Positions 37,396 through 46,521 of a stretch of 64,000 nt of DNA are shown one piece after another. The stretch comes from JARFVT01 sp036677425 (lineage in GTDB: Bacteria > Pseudomonadota > Alphaproteobacteria > UBA8366 > Aestuariispiraceae). Numbering within the stretch: the first letter of the stretch is position 1; each line of letters opens with the position of its first letter. The stretch covers positions 124,001 to 188,000 of the forward strand of contig JARFVT010000012.1 of NCBI GenBank assembly GCA_036677425.1, given 5' to 3'. Under the pieces are notes generated by a model. That model was not told the origin of the DNA, did not search any database, and was given only the letters and a program-made list of their open reading frames with translations. The position numbers and the translations under genes are program-made.

Positions 37396-37560
37396 GGTCA
37401 AGACCTATTAATTTGATGCAATTCTGTTTATCAGTAAGCTTGTAGATACAAGAAAACAAGGGCTAAGGATATGATCGCATATTTGAACATTGTTTATGCG
37501 CTAGATGCAAGTTTACTGATAATAAACTAGCTGGTCGGATTAATTTAATAGGTCCTGAGC
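37396..37560. mobile_element. 165-bp MITE-like element with CTAG target duplication
   Basis: Imperfect terminal inverted repeats: the left end GGTCAAGACCTATTAA pairs with the right end read in reverse as GCTCAGGACCTATTAA, 14 of 16 identical. The similarity continues inward with gaps (TATCAGTAA on both arms). The flanks are identical CTAG (37392-37395 and 37561-37564), a four-base duplication of the kind made by IS5-family (IS427-group) transposases. No coding capacity. It was probably mobilised by a transposase elsewhere in the genome. Confidence 0.72.
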
Positions 37561-37561
37561 C

Positions 37562-37747
37562 TAGTTTGCCCATAGGTTTTTAATGCTATGCAATAAAGCG
37601 ATGGGCTTGCAGTTATGAATAATTGATCTTTGTTTAATCCACCAAATTCTAAATTGGAGACAGTTTCGCCAATTTCAATTTCACCAATCAATTGGGCATC
37701 GGGCGTAAAACATTGAACCAATGGTAATACCCCATTTATAATGGGAA
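37562..37747 (-). pseudogene. SMP-30/gluconolactonase-like C-terminal fragment
   Basis: Minus-strand translation gives PIINGVLPLVQCFTPDAQ, LIGEIEIGETVSNLEFGG and LNKDQLFITASPSLYCIALK, which resembles the C-terminal blade of SMP-30/lactonase family sugar-lactone hydrolases. The fragment is cut on its upstream side by the IS30 remnant and runs into the MITE on the other, so the rest of the gene is gone. Family call is from pattern only. Confidence 0.55.
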
Positions 37748-38521
37748 TGGATTCAATGGGTCAGGGCAACAACGTCTCTAGTTTATGTGCTGGAGTTTGG
37801 AAGTTCAGTATTTTTCTTGGTCGCGAATTTAGCTGATTTGCAATAATATTTAGCTCGTTTTGGGAGTGATCTGATAAGCAACTATCTTTTGGAAAATGCC
37901 TTAACAATCCATTTGTATTTTCATTGGTACCTCGCTGCCACGGGCTTCTAGGGGCACAGAAATAGAGATCCATATTGGGTTCGAGCAAAATTTTTTATGA
38001 GCTGCTAATTCTGTTCCCCGATCCCAAATAAGGCTTTGTTTTAAAAGCTTAGGAAGTTTACTCATTTGCCAAACCAGTGCTGATACGACGGCTTCAGTTT
38101 TTCGACCATCTATCTTTACAAAAATGGTAAAACGAGACTGACCTTCAACGACGGCATCTACAATCCTGCCTCGCGATCCTGCCTCGTGATCCTGTCTTGT
38201 AGATTCTAGCATGCCTAAACTTTCTTTTTATTCTCAAATAATTACGCATCTCCTTATGGAGCAGGCCACGCGTTTGAATAAATAAGCTTTTATAGATCGT
38301 TTCATGAGACATATGCATAGTTTTGGACGCTTGCCATATTTCCACGCTCTTTTATCAGCAATTAGTGCTCGATATCGCTTGACGACCTCCATTCTTTTTG
38401 ACTTCCCGACTTGTACCAAATTATCGACTTCTTATACTCATCCATAGGATTTGAACTGTACATACGCTCTGCTCCTTCTAAAAAGCTTTATATCGTATGT
38501 TGCCATGACCCATTGAATCCA
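37748..38521 (-). mobile_element. IS30-family element, internally deleted
   Basis: Bounded by 23-bp inverted repeats (37748-37770 and 38499-38521) that differ at one position; the left one begins TGGATTCAATGGGTCA. Between them lie frameshifted pieces of an IS30-type transposase. At 774 bp it is shorter than a complete IS30 (just over 1 kb). It sits inside the decayed SMP-30-like gene, next to the catabolic island. Confidence 0.85.
37761..38443 (-). pseudogene. IS30 family transposase, fragmented
   Basis: Pieces occur in several frames on the minus strand: KRYRALIADKRAW and MHMSHETIYKSLF (N-terminal region), a catalytic-domain start with FTIFVKIDGRKTEAVV, LIWDRGTELAAHKKF (the DDE second Asp region), and PRSPWQRGTNENTNGLLRHFPK with the conserved E-N-x-N of IS30. 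The C-terminus ends at 37761 within the repeat. At least two frameshifts and an internal deletion make it inactive. Confidence 0.85.
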
Positions 38522-38592
38522 CCCTACTTATAAATGGGGGGATTACCAATTGATCTAATTAAAGAAGCAGCACAAAGATGGGCAAGCCCAAT

Positions 38593-39549
38593 CTATAAGT
38601 AAGTTCGTTCTTTTATCGGAAATGCTTCAATCATTTTATTTAACAATTCAAGCAGCACTTCCTCTGCAGCATTCTGACTTCGCTTTGGGTTTGTTATTAA
38701 ATGAATATTTATAATTGGTAATTTTGAATATGGTGGCAATTGCCATAACACCCCAGCTTCAACATCAGGGCGGGCTATATGAACTGGCAAAGCACCAATT
38801 CCAAAATTTGCTAATATCATTCTTCTGACTTCTCTTAAATTTGAAGAAACTCCCTTCGGCTCAACCTTCATTTGAGCCTGCGCCCTTAAATTAGTAACCA
38901 TATGCAAGAGGCCATTATTAATATCTGTTTGAAAAGATACGGACTCTTCTCCCTCCAACTCAGATAAATTAATATTTTTCCTCCCAAATAAACGATGTTT
39001 AGAACCGCAATAAAAAGAAAAATACTCCCTAAATATAGTTTTAACTTCAAGTAGTTTTGGTTTATTTTCAATTAAGCAAATACCAAAACTTGCTCGATTG
39101 TTAATAACACGGTTTTGAACCTCAGAACTTTCCAAAATGGAAATCGAATATGTTACCTTCTGATGCTGTGCATTAAAATCTTCTAAAATTTTATCTAAAT
39201 GCGTGGAAACAACATGGCTTGCCATAACAATAGAAATATGGCCAGCTATTTCACCTTTAACATCATATAATAATGCCGGTAATTGAGAAATTGCTCCAAA
39301 TATACCGCTACACTCAGCATAAAGCTTTTGACCCGCAGGCGTAACTTTGAAATTATGAGGATTACGTTCAATTAGCTTACATTTGACTAACTCTTCTAAT
39401 TGCTTTAGGGCGCTACTTACTGTGGGTTGTTTCAACCCCAAAAAATTAGCGGCCATGGTTATTCCGCTTTGTTCAACCACCACCATAAATGTACGCAATA
39501 AATTCCAATTTAGATTCCAAGGAAAACGATCCTCATAATGATTTACCAT
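38593..39549 (-). CDS. LysR-family transcriptional regulator of the amino-acid island
   Basis: A 318-residue LysR-type regulator. The winged helix-turn-helix is GITMAANFLGLKQPTVSSALKQLEELVKCKLIER (about 29-62), followed by a substrate-binding domain. It is divergent from the binding-protein gene of the ABC transporter across 146 bases, the usual arrangement for control of the adjacent operon by an inducer of the pathway. The inducer cannot be read from the sequence. Confidence 0.93.
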   Translation of the reverse strand: MVNHYEDRFPWNLNWNLLRTFMVVVEQSGITMAANFLGLKQPTVSSALKQLEELVKCKLIERNPHNFKVTPAGQKLYAECSGIFGAISQLPALLYDVKGEIAGHISIVMASHVVSTHLDKILEDFNAQHQKVTYSISILESSEVQNRVINNRASFGICLIENKPKLLEVKTIFREYFSFYCGSKHRLFGRKNINLSELEGEESVSFQTDINNGLLHMVTNLRAQAQMKVEPKGVSSNLREVRRMILANFGIGALPVHIARPDVEAGVLWQLPPYSKLPIINIHLITNPKRSQNAAEEVLLELLNKMIEAFPIKERTYL

Positions 39550-39695
39550 AGATAATTCCTATGCTTAGTATTTGTAATATTTATTTGCCATATGATGATA
39601 AACTATGCAAATCTAAATAGCGAATAAAGAATTTGACTAAATTATAATAGATATTAGAAAAATAATAAATTGCATTAATACAAGTGAGAATTAGA

Positions 39696-40490
39696 ATGAA
39701 AATCGTAATAATAAGAAAACTATTGCCCATATGTGCAGCAGCAGCTTTAATCCTACCAATGGCAGTAAATTCATCCTATGCTGAAAAGCTATTAATGGCA
39801 ACAGAGGGCGCTTACCCCCCTTTTAATTAAATAAATGCCACAGGAGAAATTATCGGATTTGATATTGAGATTGGCCTTGCTCTTTGTAAAAAAATTGGTG
39901 CGGAGTGTGAAGTTGTTGCTCAAGATTGGGATGGCATTATCCCTGCACTTGTAGCAAGTAAATATGACTTTGTGATTGCTTCTATGTTCATCACTGAAGA
40001 GCGCAAAAAAATTGTAGCTTTTACAGATCCATATTATCTAGCCGCCATTACTCATGTTGTACCAAAAAGCTCTGATATTAAGGAATTTACAGCCGATAGT
40101 TTAAAAGGTAAAATTATAGGTGTTCAATCTGGCACAACTCATGCCAGTTATATTGAGCAAGCCTTTCCAGACGCCGAAATTCGTTTATATCCAACTCAAG
40201 ATGAAGTGAATTTGGATATGGCATCAGGACGCCTTGATGTAACTGTTGGCGATATATTACCAATGTTAGACTGGACTAAAAAAGTAAAAGATGGCGAATG
40301 CTGCGAGTTAAGAGGTGAACCAGTCACTGATCCTAAATATGTTGGTGATGGCGTTGGTATTGCGCTTCGTCAAGAAGATGAAGAATTGCGCAAACGTTTG
40401 AATAAAGCTTTAAACGAAATTCTTGAAGATGGTACCTATAAAGCCATAAATAACAAATATTTCGATGTTAATATTTATACAATGAAATAA
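39696..40490 (+). pseudogene. polar amino-acid ABC transporter substrate-binding protein, one in-frame TAA
   Basis: The frame is otherwise complete (264 positions). A signal peptide (MKIVIIRKLLPICAAAALIL...SSYA) is followed by the type-3 binding-protein start LLMATEGAYPPFN, then TAA at codon 45 (39828-39830), then INATGEIIGFDIEIGLALCKKIGAECEVVAQDWDGIIPAL in the same frame. Family proteins have Tyr or Glu at that point. Later parts (AFTDPYYLAAITHVV, GKIIGVQSGTTHASYIE, GRLDVTVGD) are normal and resemble lysine/arginine/ornithine or opine binders. Either a pseudogene or a site of readthrough. Confidence 0.9.
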
Positions 40491-40559
40491 ATTAGCTATT
40501 CAATAAACTTATTAAATAATTTCCCAAACTTATCTCTCTAATTTTTAAGGCAATCAATT

Positions 40560-41264
40560 ATGGTAGAATTGTTTTCTTTTGGTGAATCTGGGTGGGGGGA
40601 TGAAATATTAAATGGTGCAATGATAACCCTTCAGTTGGCCATTGCATCATTACCCATTGGAATGGCTTTAGCTTTTATTGTTGCATTTGCCGCATTATCA
40701 AAAAACTTTTTAATTCGTTCATTGGGATTTGGTTACACAACTTTAATGCGCGGCATTCCAGAAATTTTAACGCTGTTTGTAGATTATAATGGGGTTGGAA
40801 TATTACTTAACTTTATTATAAAATTATGGAATTCAGAATCTCACGGTATAAATTTCAGCCCTTTTATAGCTGGCATGATTGCACTAAGTATGGTTTTCAG
40901 CGCCTATGCTGCAGAAGTATTACGTGGTGCATTTAATGCGCTTGATAAAGGCCAGGTTGAAGCTGGACAAGCCATCGGAATGTCACAGCTGCAAATTTTT
41001 TGGCGCATTAAAATGCCTCAAATTTGGAGATTTGCCTTACCTGGACTTGGAAATTTATGGGTTAACTTGCTGAAAGACACTGCCTTAGTGTCAATCATAG
41101 CCTTAAATGATTTAATGCGTATGACAAAAGTAGCCATCGCCTTTACAAAATTACCATTTACATTTTACCTAACTGCATGTCTTATTTATTGGGCTATGAG
41201 CGTAGTTTCTGAGCTAATTCTGGCCAAAATGGAAAAAAATGCCAACCGCGGCATACGGAGATGA
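40560..41264 (+). CDS. polar amino-acid ABC transporter permease (HisQ/OccQ-like)
   Basis: A 234-residue inner-membrane permease with five hydrophobic helices. The start GESGWGDEILNGAMITLQLAIASLPIGMALAF and the EAA loop EVLRGAFNALDKGQVEAGQAIGMSQLQIFWRIKMPQ (about 120-155) are diagnostic of polar amino-acid uptake permeases. Second gene of the LysR-flanked transport operon and intact. The binding protein before it and the ATPase after it each carry one stop codon. Confidence 0.93.
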   Translation: MVELFSFGESGWGDEILNGAMITLQLAIASLPIGMALAFIVAFAALSKNFLIRSLGFGYTTLMRGIPEILTLFVDYNGVGILLNFIIKLWNSESHGINFSPFIAGMIALSMVFSAYAAEVLRGAFNALDKGQVEAGQAIGMSQLQIFWRIKMPQIWRFALPGLGNLWVNLLKDTALVSIIALNDLMRMTKVAIAFTKLPFTFYLTACLIYWAMSVVSELILAKMEKNANRGIRR

Positions 41265-41268
41265 ATAA

Positions 41269-41967
41269 ATGAACCCGTTTGATTTACTCATAGAATATTG
41301 GCCTAAATTACTAGATGGCGCGTTCATGTCACTTAAATTGACATTTTTATCTGTGATAATAGCAGCTATTATATCCCCATTCCTAGCTTATTTTCGTGCT
41401 AATTCACCAAATATTGCCCAAGTTCCTCTTCGTTTATATATTTCGCTAATACGCGGAACGCCAATTTTAGCACAGTTATTTCTGGTTTATTATGGTGCAG
41501 GGCAGTTCCGGCCATTTTTACAAGAATGGGGATTGTGGGCTTTTTTTATAGATCCATTTAATTGTGCTCTATTTACCTTTATAATCAATACAACTGCATA
41601 CCAAACCGAAATTTTAAGAGGTGGCATTATGGGTGTGAATCACGGAGAAATTGAGGCGGGGCATGCTATTGGTTTGAGTAAATTAAAAATTTTACAGCGT
41701 ATAATTTTACCTCACACCTACCGCATAGCTTGGCCTGCATTAGGAAATGAAATTATTTTAATGATGAAAGCTAGCGCTTTAGCCAGTGTCGTGACAATAT
41801 TTGATATTGTTGGCAGAACACGACAAATTTTTGCTCAAACATTTGATTTTTCCATATATTTATGGGCAGCGGCTTTATACCTATGCATAACAGGCATATT
41901 TGTTTTGCTATGGCGGCAAGCAGAATTACAGCTAAACCGACATATATCCCCTAACTCAAAAAACTAG
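41269..41967 (+). CDS. polar amino-acid ABC transporter permease (HisM/OccM-like)
   Basis: A 232-residue partner permease. N-terminal YWPKLLDGAFMSLKLTFLSVIIAAIISPFLAYFRAN, RLYISLIRGTPILAQLFLVYYG, and the EAA loop EILRGGIMGVNHGEIEAGHAIGLSKLKILQRIILP. Intact, 4 bases after the first permease and 2 before the ATPase. In the histidine/opine-type family the M subunit forms a heterodimer with the Q subunit. Confidence 0.93.
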   Translation: MNPFDLLIEYWPKLLDGAFMSLKLTFLSVIIAAIISPFLAYFRANSPNIAQVPLRLYISLIRGTPILAQLFLVYYGAGQFRPFLQEWGLWAFFIDPFNCALFTFIINTTAYQTEILRGGIMGVNHGEIEAGHAIGLSKLKILQRIILPHTYRIAWPALGNEIILMMKASALASVVTIFDIVGRTRQIFAQTFDFSIYLWAAALYLCITGIFVLLWRQAELQLNRHISPNSKN

Positions 41968-41969
41968 GC

Positions 41970-42743
41970 ATGAAGTTTAATATGACCCAACAAAATATTA
42001 TTATCGAAGCAAATAATATCCACAAATCTTTTGGTCTAGTTGAAGTGCTAAAAGGCATATCTCTTGAAGCCAGAAACCATGAAATTATCTCTATTCTTGG
42101 ATCTTCTGGTTCAGGTAAATCTACTTTTCTACGTTGTCTAAATTTCCTTGAAATACCAACCTCAGGCAGCATTTCCGTACATGGTGAAACTGTTTTTACT
42201 AAAAATGGAAAACTTGCTGGCCCAAAACAAATTGAAAAAGTTAGAAGTCGATTAGGGATGGTGTTCCAACAATTTAATTTATGGACGCATCGTACTGTGT
42301 TGGATAATGTTATAGAAGGTCCTATCTATGTAAATAAAGTTCCAAAATCTGAGGCCCGTGATAAAGCTAAAATTTTGCTGGAGCGTGTAGGTCTTTCAGA
42401 TCGAATGCATGCATACCCTGCCCAGTTATCTGGTGGGCAACAACAAAGAGTTGCGATAGCCAGAGCATTGGCTATGGATCCTGATGCCATTTTATTTGAT
42501 GAGCCAACTTCCGCACTCGACCCTGAATTAGTCGGAGATGTATTAAAAGTTATCCAGTCTTTGGCTGCAGAAGGTCGCACAATGATTATTGTAACTCATG
42601 AAATGGCTTTTGCACGAGATGTTTCATAAAAAGTTATTTTTCTTAACGAAGGTAAAATTGCCGAACAAGGCACACCAAAAGAAATGTTCGAGCATCCCAA
42701 GAGCGTATCGTTTCAAAAATTCATTGCAAACACTAAATACTAA
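41970..42743 (+). pseudogene. polar amino-acid ABC transporter ATPase, one in-frame TAA
   Basis: HisP/OccP-type ATPase, 257 positions in one frame except for TAA at codon 220 (42627-42629). Walker A GSSGSGKS, Q-loop FQQFNLW, signature LSGGQQQRVAIARALA and Walker B AILFDEPTSALDPE all precede the stop; the switch His is in VTHEM just before it. Downstream, in the same frame, KVIFLNEGKIAEQGTP and the C-terminal helix are normal. Family members read VSxKVIFLxEGKI, so TCA (Ser) to TAA by one base is the likely change. The product would lack 38 residues. Confidence 0.9.
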
Positions 42744-42890
42744 AAACTAAATTCAGCATCTATTTGTGTATTTTAAGAATGTAAGAGTTGACTTTGAAGA
42801 TGCCAATCCATAACTGAAATTTAACTTCATATCAATCACATACATGACTGAATAATATATTAGATATGTAATTTTGAAAAATCTCAATAA

Positions 42891-43388
42891 CTACACACCA
42901 ACCAAGGTTGAAAAATCTTTACCTTGAATTGAATATGTTAGTTCAGACTTAATCCAACTCATCCCATTTTTTTTATAAAATTTTTGGCCTACAAGATTTC
43001 CAATATCCACAGATAACCTTAAATGGTTACACTTATGGTCAAAGCCTATTCTTGCTGCCGTCTTAAGTAGCTTTTCCCCTAGTCCTGTGCCTCTTATATT
43101 ATCTGAAACATATAGATCCTGCACATAAATACCCATTTTGCCGCGCCAAGTGGAATAAGTTTCAAAAAATATAATCATACCTACCGCTATATTATCAATT
43201 TCTGCAATCAAACATTTAAATTGCGGGGCAACGCTAAATCCATATTCTATTAAATCCTCAATCGACGAAGTGACTTTGTCTTCTTCATTGTGATAAGCAG
43301 CAAGCTTCAATAGCATTTCATAAATTGTTTTTACATCATGCATATTTGCTTTTCTAATGATAGGTAGTTTTTGAATATTATTCATCAT
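42891..43388 (-). CDS. GNAT N-acetyltransferase, spermidine/diamine-acetyltransferase (SSAT)-like
   Basis: A 165-residue acetyl-CoA-dependent N-acetyltransferase closest by pattern to the SSAT/thialysine-N-acetyltransferase branch: IRKANMHDVKTIYEMLLKLAAYHNEEDKV, then FFETYSTWRGKMGIYVQDLYVSDNIRGTGLGEKLL (the YSTWRG-x-x-G-x-Y-x-(Q/E)DLYV block and the RGxGxG acetyl-CoA loop). SSAT-like enzymes acetylate the terminal amino group of diamines or of lysine analogues. Start ATG 43388 has AGGA 5 bases upstream; a start at 43445 would overlap the thiolase gene. Last gene of the six-gene minus-strand catabolic operon. Confidence 0.85.
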   Translation of the reverse strand: MMNNIQKLPIIRKANMHDVKTIYEMLLKLAAYHNEEDKVTSSIEDLIEYGFSVAPQFKCLIAEIDNIAVGMIIFFETYSTWRGKMGIYVQDLYVSDNIRGTGLGEKLLKTAARIGFDHKCNHLRLSVDIGNLVGQKFYKKNGMSWIKSELTYSIQGKDFSTLVGV

Positions 43389-43395
43389 TGATTTC

Positions 43396-44520
43396 CTATT
43401 TGATAATTTTGAACAAAGCTGCAACACCTTGCCCGCCGCCAACACACATGCTCACTACAACATATTTAACATCACGACGTTTACCTTCAATAAGTGCATG
43501 ACCAACCATACGAGCGCCACTCATACCATAAGGATGTCCAATAGAAATTGCCCCACCATTTACATTAAGCCTGTCATTGTCGATACCTAAATAGTCACGA
43601 CAATGAATAAGTTGAGACGCAAAAGCTTCATTGATTTCCCAAAGGCCAATATCTTCAATTTTAAGTTCAAAACGTTGTAATAGTTTGGGGATAGCATATG
43701 TAGGTCCAATGCCCATCTCTTCTGGCGCACAACCAATAGCTGCCATGCCCATATATTTACCTAAAGCTTTTAAATTACGGCGTTTAGCTTCTTCTGCTTC
43801 CATAATAACACAAGCAGATGCACCATCAGAAAGTTGGCTCGCATTACCTGCGGTGATAAAATTGTCTTCTCCCCTTACAGGCTTTAACCCTGATAAACCT
43901 TCAAAACTAGTTGTTGGCCTGTTGCATTCATCTAACTTTACGCCATTAAGCTCAGTGATCTCATCATCAAAAAATCCTGCCAATTGGGCCTCTGCTGTTC
44001 GTTGTTGGCTTTGTAACGCATATTCATCTTGTTTTTGACGTGATATGTTATACTTACTTGCAACTAAATCCGCAGTTTCAATCATCGGCATATAAAATTC
44101 TAACTTAACCGATTTATCTTTATACCTATAAGAATTCCAATAATTATTCTGGACTAAAGAACAGCTATCAACTCCACCTGCAAGAGTTATATCCAATCCT
44201 TCATTAATCACCTGATTTGCAGAAATAGCAATAGCATTTAGACCAGAAGCACATTGTCTATCTATCGTAGATGCTGCAACTGTATCAGGTAGATTTGCAG
44301 CAAAAACAGCATGTCGAGCCAAATTTACCCCTGCACTTCCTTGTGTTAGTGCTGAGCCAATAGTAACATCTTCAATTTCATTGCCGTTCAACCTGGCACG
44401 ATTAATAGCAGCTATCATAGCATGTGCCATTAAACTTGGCGCATTAATCTCAGCAAAACTACCTTTATAAGCCTTGCAAACTGGTGTACGGGCTGTTGAA
44501 ACAATCACTGCTTTACGCAT
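43396..44520 (-). CDS. acetyl-CoA acyltransferase (thiolase)
   Basis: A 374-residue degradative thiolase. Active-site Cys in DRQCASGLNAI (about 89), NEAFASQLIHCRDYLG, the His motif GGAISIGHPYGMSGARM (about 330) and the second Cys in MCVGGGQGVAALF at the C-terminus are intact. It would cleave a 3-oxoacyl-CoA made by the upstream CoA-transferase into acetyl-CoA and a shortened acyl-CoA. Fifth gene of the minus-strand operon, 8 bases before the acetyltransferase start and 34 after the deacylase. It is slightly shorter than the common 390 residues. Confidence 0.94.
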   Translation of the reverse strand: MRKAVIVSTARTPVCKAYKGSFAEINAPSLMAHAMIAAINRARLNGNEIEDVTIGSALTQGSAGVNLARHAVFAANLPDTVAASTIDRQCASGLNAIAISANQVINEGLDITLAGGVDSCSLVQNNYWNSYRYKDKSVKLEFYMPMIETADLVASKYNISRQKQDEYALQSQQRTAEAQLAGFFDDEITELNGVKLDECNRPTTSFEGLSGLKPVRGEDNFITAGNASQLSDGASACVIMEAEEAKRRNLKALGKYMGMAAIGCAPEEMGIGPTYAIPKLLQRFELKIEDIGLWEINEAFASQLIHCRDYLGIDNDRLNVNGGAISIGHPYGMSGARMVGHALIEGKRRDVKYVVVSMCVGGGQGVAALFKIIK

Positions 44521-44554
44521 AGAGTTATCCCTTTCAATATTAATTTATTGTGAA

Positions 44555-45865
44555 TTAAATTTCTATAGTTTCGAGCTGACACCAGCTAGCAATGAACAAA
44601 GCGGTAACTTGAGTGACACGGCGCACAGATTCTAAATTGACAGATTCATTAAAGCCATGAATCGATTTGGCTTCAGGGCCAAACACTAATGCAGGTGTGT
44701 CCGCATAAAGGCCAAAAAACCGTGCATCTGTGGTAGCTGTGATGGCTATTTTATTGAGTGACTGACCACTAACAAACTGATGTGCGGTTTCGAGTATTTC
44801 TATCGCTTGCGCTGCATTGGCTGAGCTATCATCACCCAAAGCGTACCCTTCGGCCAAAAATCCATGATAGACAATTTTTGGCTGGTTTGTTTTAAGAAAA
44901 TTGCTTTTCTTTATGGCTTGTTCCAACGTATTTTCAATATCTTGTTTAGCTTTGTTAATATCTTGATTCGGGTAAATAGCAATACGCGCATCAAACACAC
45001 ACCATGCAGGAACGCTACTCCCCCAATCGCCACCAGCTATTTTACCTATATTTAAGTTGAGAGGATTATGGCAATCATGGTAATATTTGTTTTTATACTG
45101 AGGTAAATTCCATTTTGCTTCCATCACTCGCAATGCGGCAATAAGTGGAATGGCAGCTTCGATTGCATTTGCACCATTTTGTGCCTCATGAACATGCACA
45201 GGAATGCCCTTTAAATGCACTTGAAACCAAATAACTCCAATTTGAGCTGTCACCAACTGTTCAGCAAATGGTTCAGGGATAAGTACGGCATCAGCTTTAT
45301 AGCCACGTTGTAAGCAAGCCAAAGCACCGTTACCTGTACATTCTTCTTCTACCACCGATTGAAAATACACATCTGCTGCAGGCGCATAGCCTATATTTTT
45401 TAGAGCATCTAAAGCAAATAGATTGATGGCAAGGCCAGCTTTCATATCACCGACTCCTCTACCATACATTTGGCCATTTTTAACATAAGGTTCAAACGGT
45501 GGATTATCCCACATCTCTAACGGCCCCGTTGGAACAACATCTATATGACCATTTAAAATAAGTGTTCTACCTCGGTTTGTACGGCTTTTATGCGTAGCCA
45601 CCACATTGATGGCATTATCATAATCACCAATCACTGGTGAGAATCCGAACATATTTTCGATATCTTTGACATTAATATTCCATTGATCAACCTGATAATT
45701 ACGGAACTTTAATTCTGCCACTATAAAATCTTGCGCAGATTGCTCGTTTCCTCGGGTGGAAGGATGCGTAGTTAACGTAGTTAAAAAATCTAATTGTTTA
45801 TCAAAATTATCATTAACAGCTTTCAAAATATTGTTTTCATGTGCTATATTCATATGATTTTCCAT
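44555..45865 (-). CDS. M20-family ArgE/DapE-type deacylase
   Basis: A 436-residue zinc amidohydrolase of the acetylornithine-deacetylase/DapE type. Metal ligands are visible in LNGHIDVVPTGP (His and Asp), GRGVGDMKAGLA (Asp), and VVEEECTGNGAL (Glu pair), with HGFNESVNLES near the C-terminus. Such enzymes remove acyl groups from amines. In this operon a plausible substrate is an N-acetylated amino acid such as 4-acetamidobutyrate, but that is inferred from context. Its ATG overlaps the stop of the CoA-transferase B gene by one base. An alternative ATG lies 4 codons in. Confidence 0.9.
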   Translation of the reverse strand: MENHMNIAHENNILKAVNDNFDKQLDFLTTLTTHPSTRGNEQSAQDFIVAELKFRNYQVDQWNINVKDIENMFGFSPVIGDYDNAINVVATHKSRTNRGRTLILNGHIDVVPTGPLEMWDNPPFEPYVKNGQMYGRGVGDMKAGLAINLFALDALKNIGYAPAADVYFQSVVEEECTGNGALACLQRGYKADAVLIPEPFAEQLVTAQIGVIWFQVHLKGIPVHVHEAQNGANAIEAAIPLIAALRVMEAKWNLPQYKNKYYHDCHNPLNLNIGKIAGGDWGSSVPAWCVFDARIAIYPNQDINKAKQDIENTLEQAIKKSNFLKTNQPKIVYHGFLAEGYALGDDSSANAAQAIEILETAHQFVSGQSLNKIAITATTDARFFGLYADTPALVFGPEAKSIHGFNESVNLESVRRVTQVTALFIASWCQLETIEI

Positions 45866-46521
45866 TAAAAAGTTGGTATTTTACCTTTGGTAATTCTAAA
45901 TGTAGCATCAGTGGCATTGATCACATCTTGCAGACTTGTAGACTTAGAAATTTCAACCAAATTCAAACCACCATCTGTTACATCTAAGACAGCCATATCA
46001 GTATAAATGCGATTCACACAGCTTTTGGCGGTTAGCGGCAGGCTGCACCCTTCGACAATTTTGGGTTTTCCCGTTTTATCGGTATGCATAGTGACCACCA
46101 CCACACGTTTGGCCTTTTGAGCCAACTCAATCGCTCCACCTGCGCCTGGAGTGAATGACCCTGGTATCATCCAGTTCGCCAAATCACCATTAGCGGCCAC
46201 TTGAAATGCCCCTAAAACCGTTAAATCCAACCGCCCAGAGCGCACAATGGCAAATGATGTGACGCTATCAAAATAAGATGCACCTAAAATGGGCGATATA
46301 TAAGTGCCACCTGCATCGATTAAATTGCGGTCGGCATCGTCGTAATCCACTTGCGGCCCAATGCCTGCTATGCCGTTTTCGCTATGAAGACAAACTGGAA
46401 AATTTTTTGGCAAATAGGTAAGTAACTGGGTTGGTAAGCCAATGCCAAGATTAACAATCATATTGGGTTGAATGTCTTGTGCAGCGCGACGCAGCATATG
46501 CGCTTTAACGTTTGATGACAT
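45865..46521 (-). CDS. 3-oxoacid CoA-transferase subunit B
   Basis: A 218-residue beta subunit of a heterodimeric type-I CoA-transferase. The catalytic glutamate is in CLHSENGIAGIGP (about 46-58). NLGIGLPTQL at the start and GGGAI-like GAGGAIELAQKAKRVVVVTMHT complete the pattern. It overlaps subunit A by 17 bases. Family members use acetoacetate, 3-oxoadipate or butyrate; here the flanking thiolase points to a 3-oxo acid. Confidence 0.95.
   Translation of the reverse strand: MSSNVKAHMLRRAAQDIQPNMIVNLGIGLPTQLLTYLPKNFPVCLHSENGIAGIGPQVDYDDADRNLIDAGGTYISPILGASYFDSVTSFAIVRSGRLDLTVLGAFQVAANGDLANWMIPGSFTPGAGGAIELAQKAKRVVVVTMHTDKTGKPKIVEGCSLPLTAKSCVNRIYTDMAVLDVTDGGLNLVEISKSTSLQDVINATDATFRITKGKIPTF

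Noticed and set aside
38534..38602. Short plus-strand frame beginning with ATG at 38534
   Set aside because: Only 22 codons, overlapping the end of the LysR gene. It may be debris of a lost enzyme, but too short to name.
42891..43388. Antibiotic or polyamine resistance role for the GNAT gene
   Set aside because: It is last in a tight catabolic operon with a thiolase, deacylase and CoA-transferase, so a metabolic acetylation step is the better reading.
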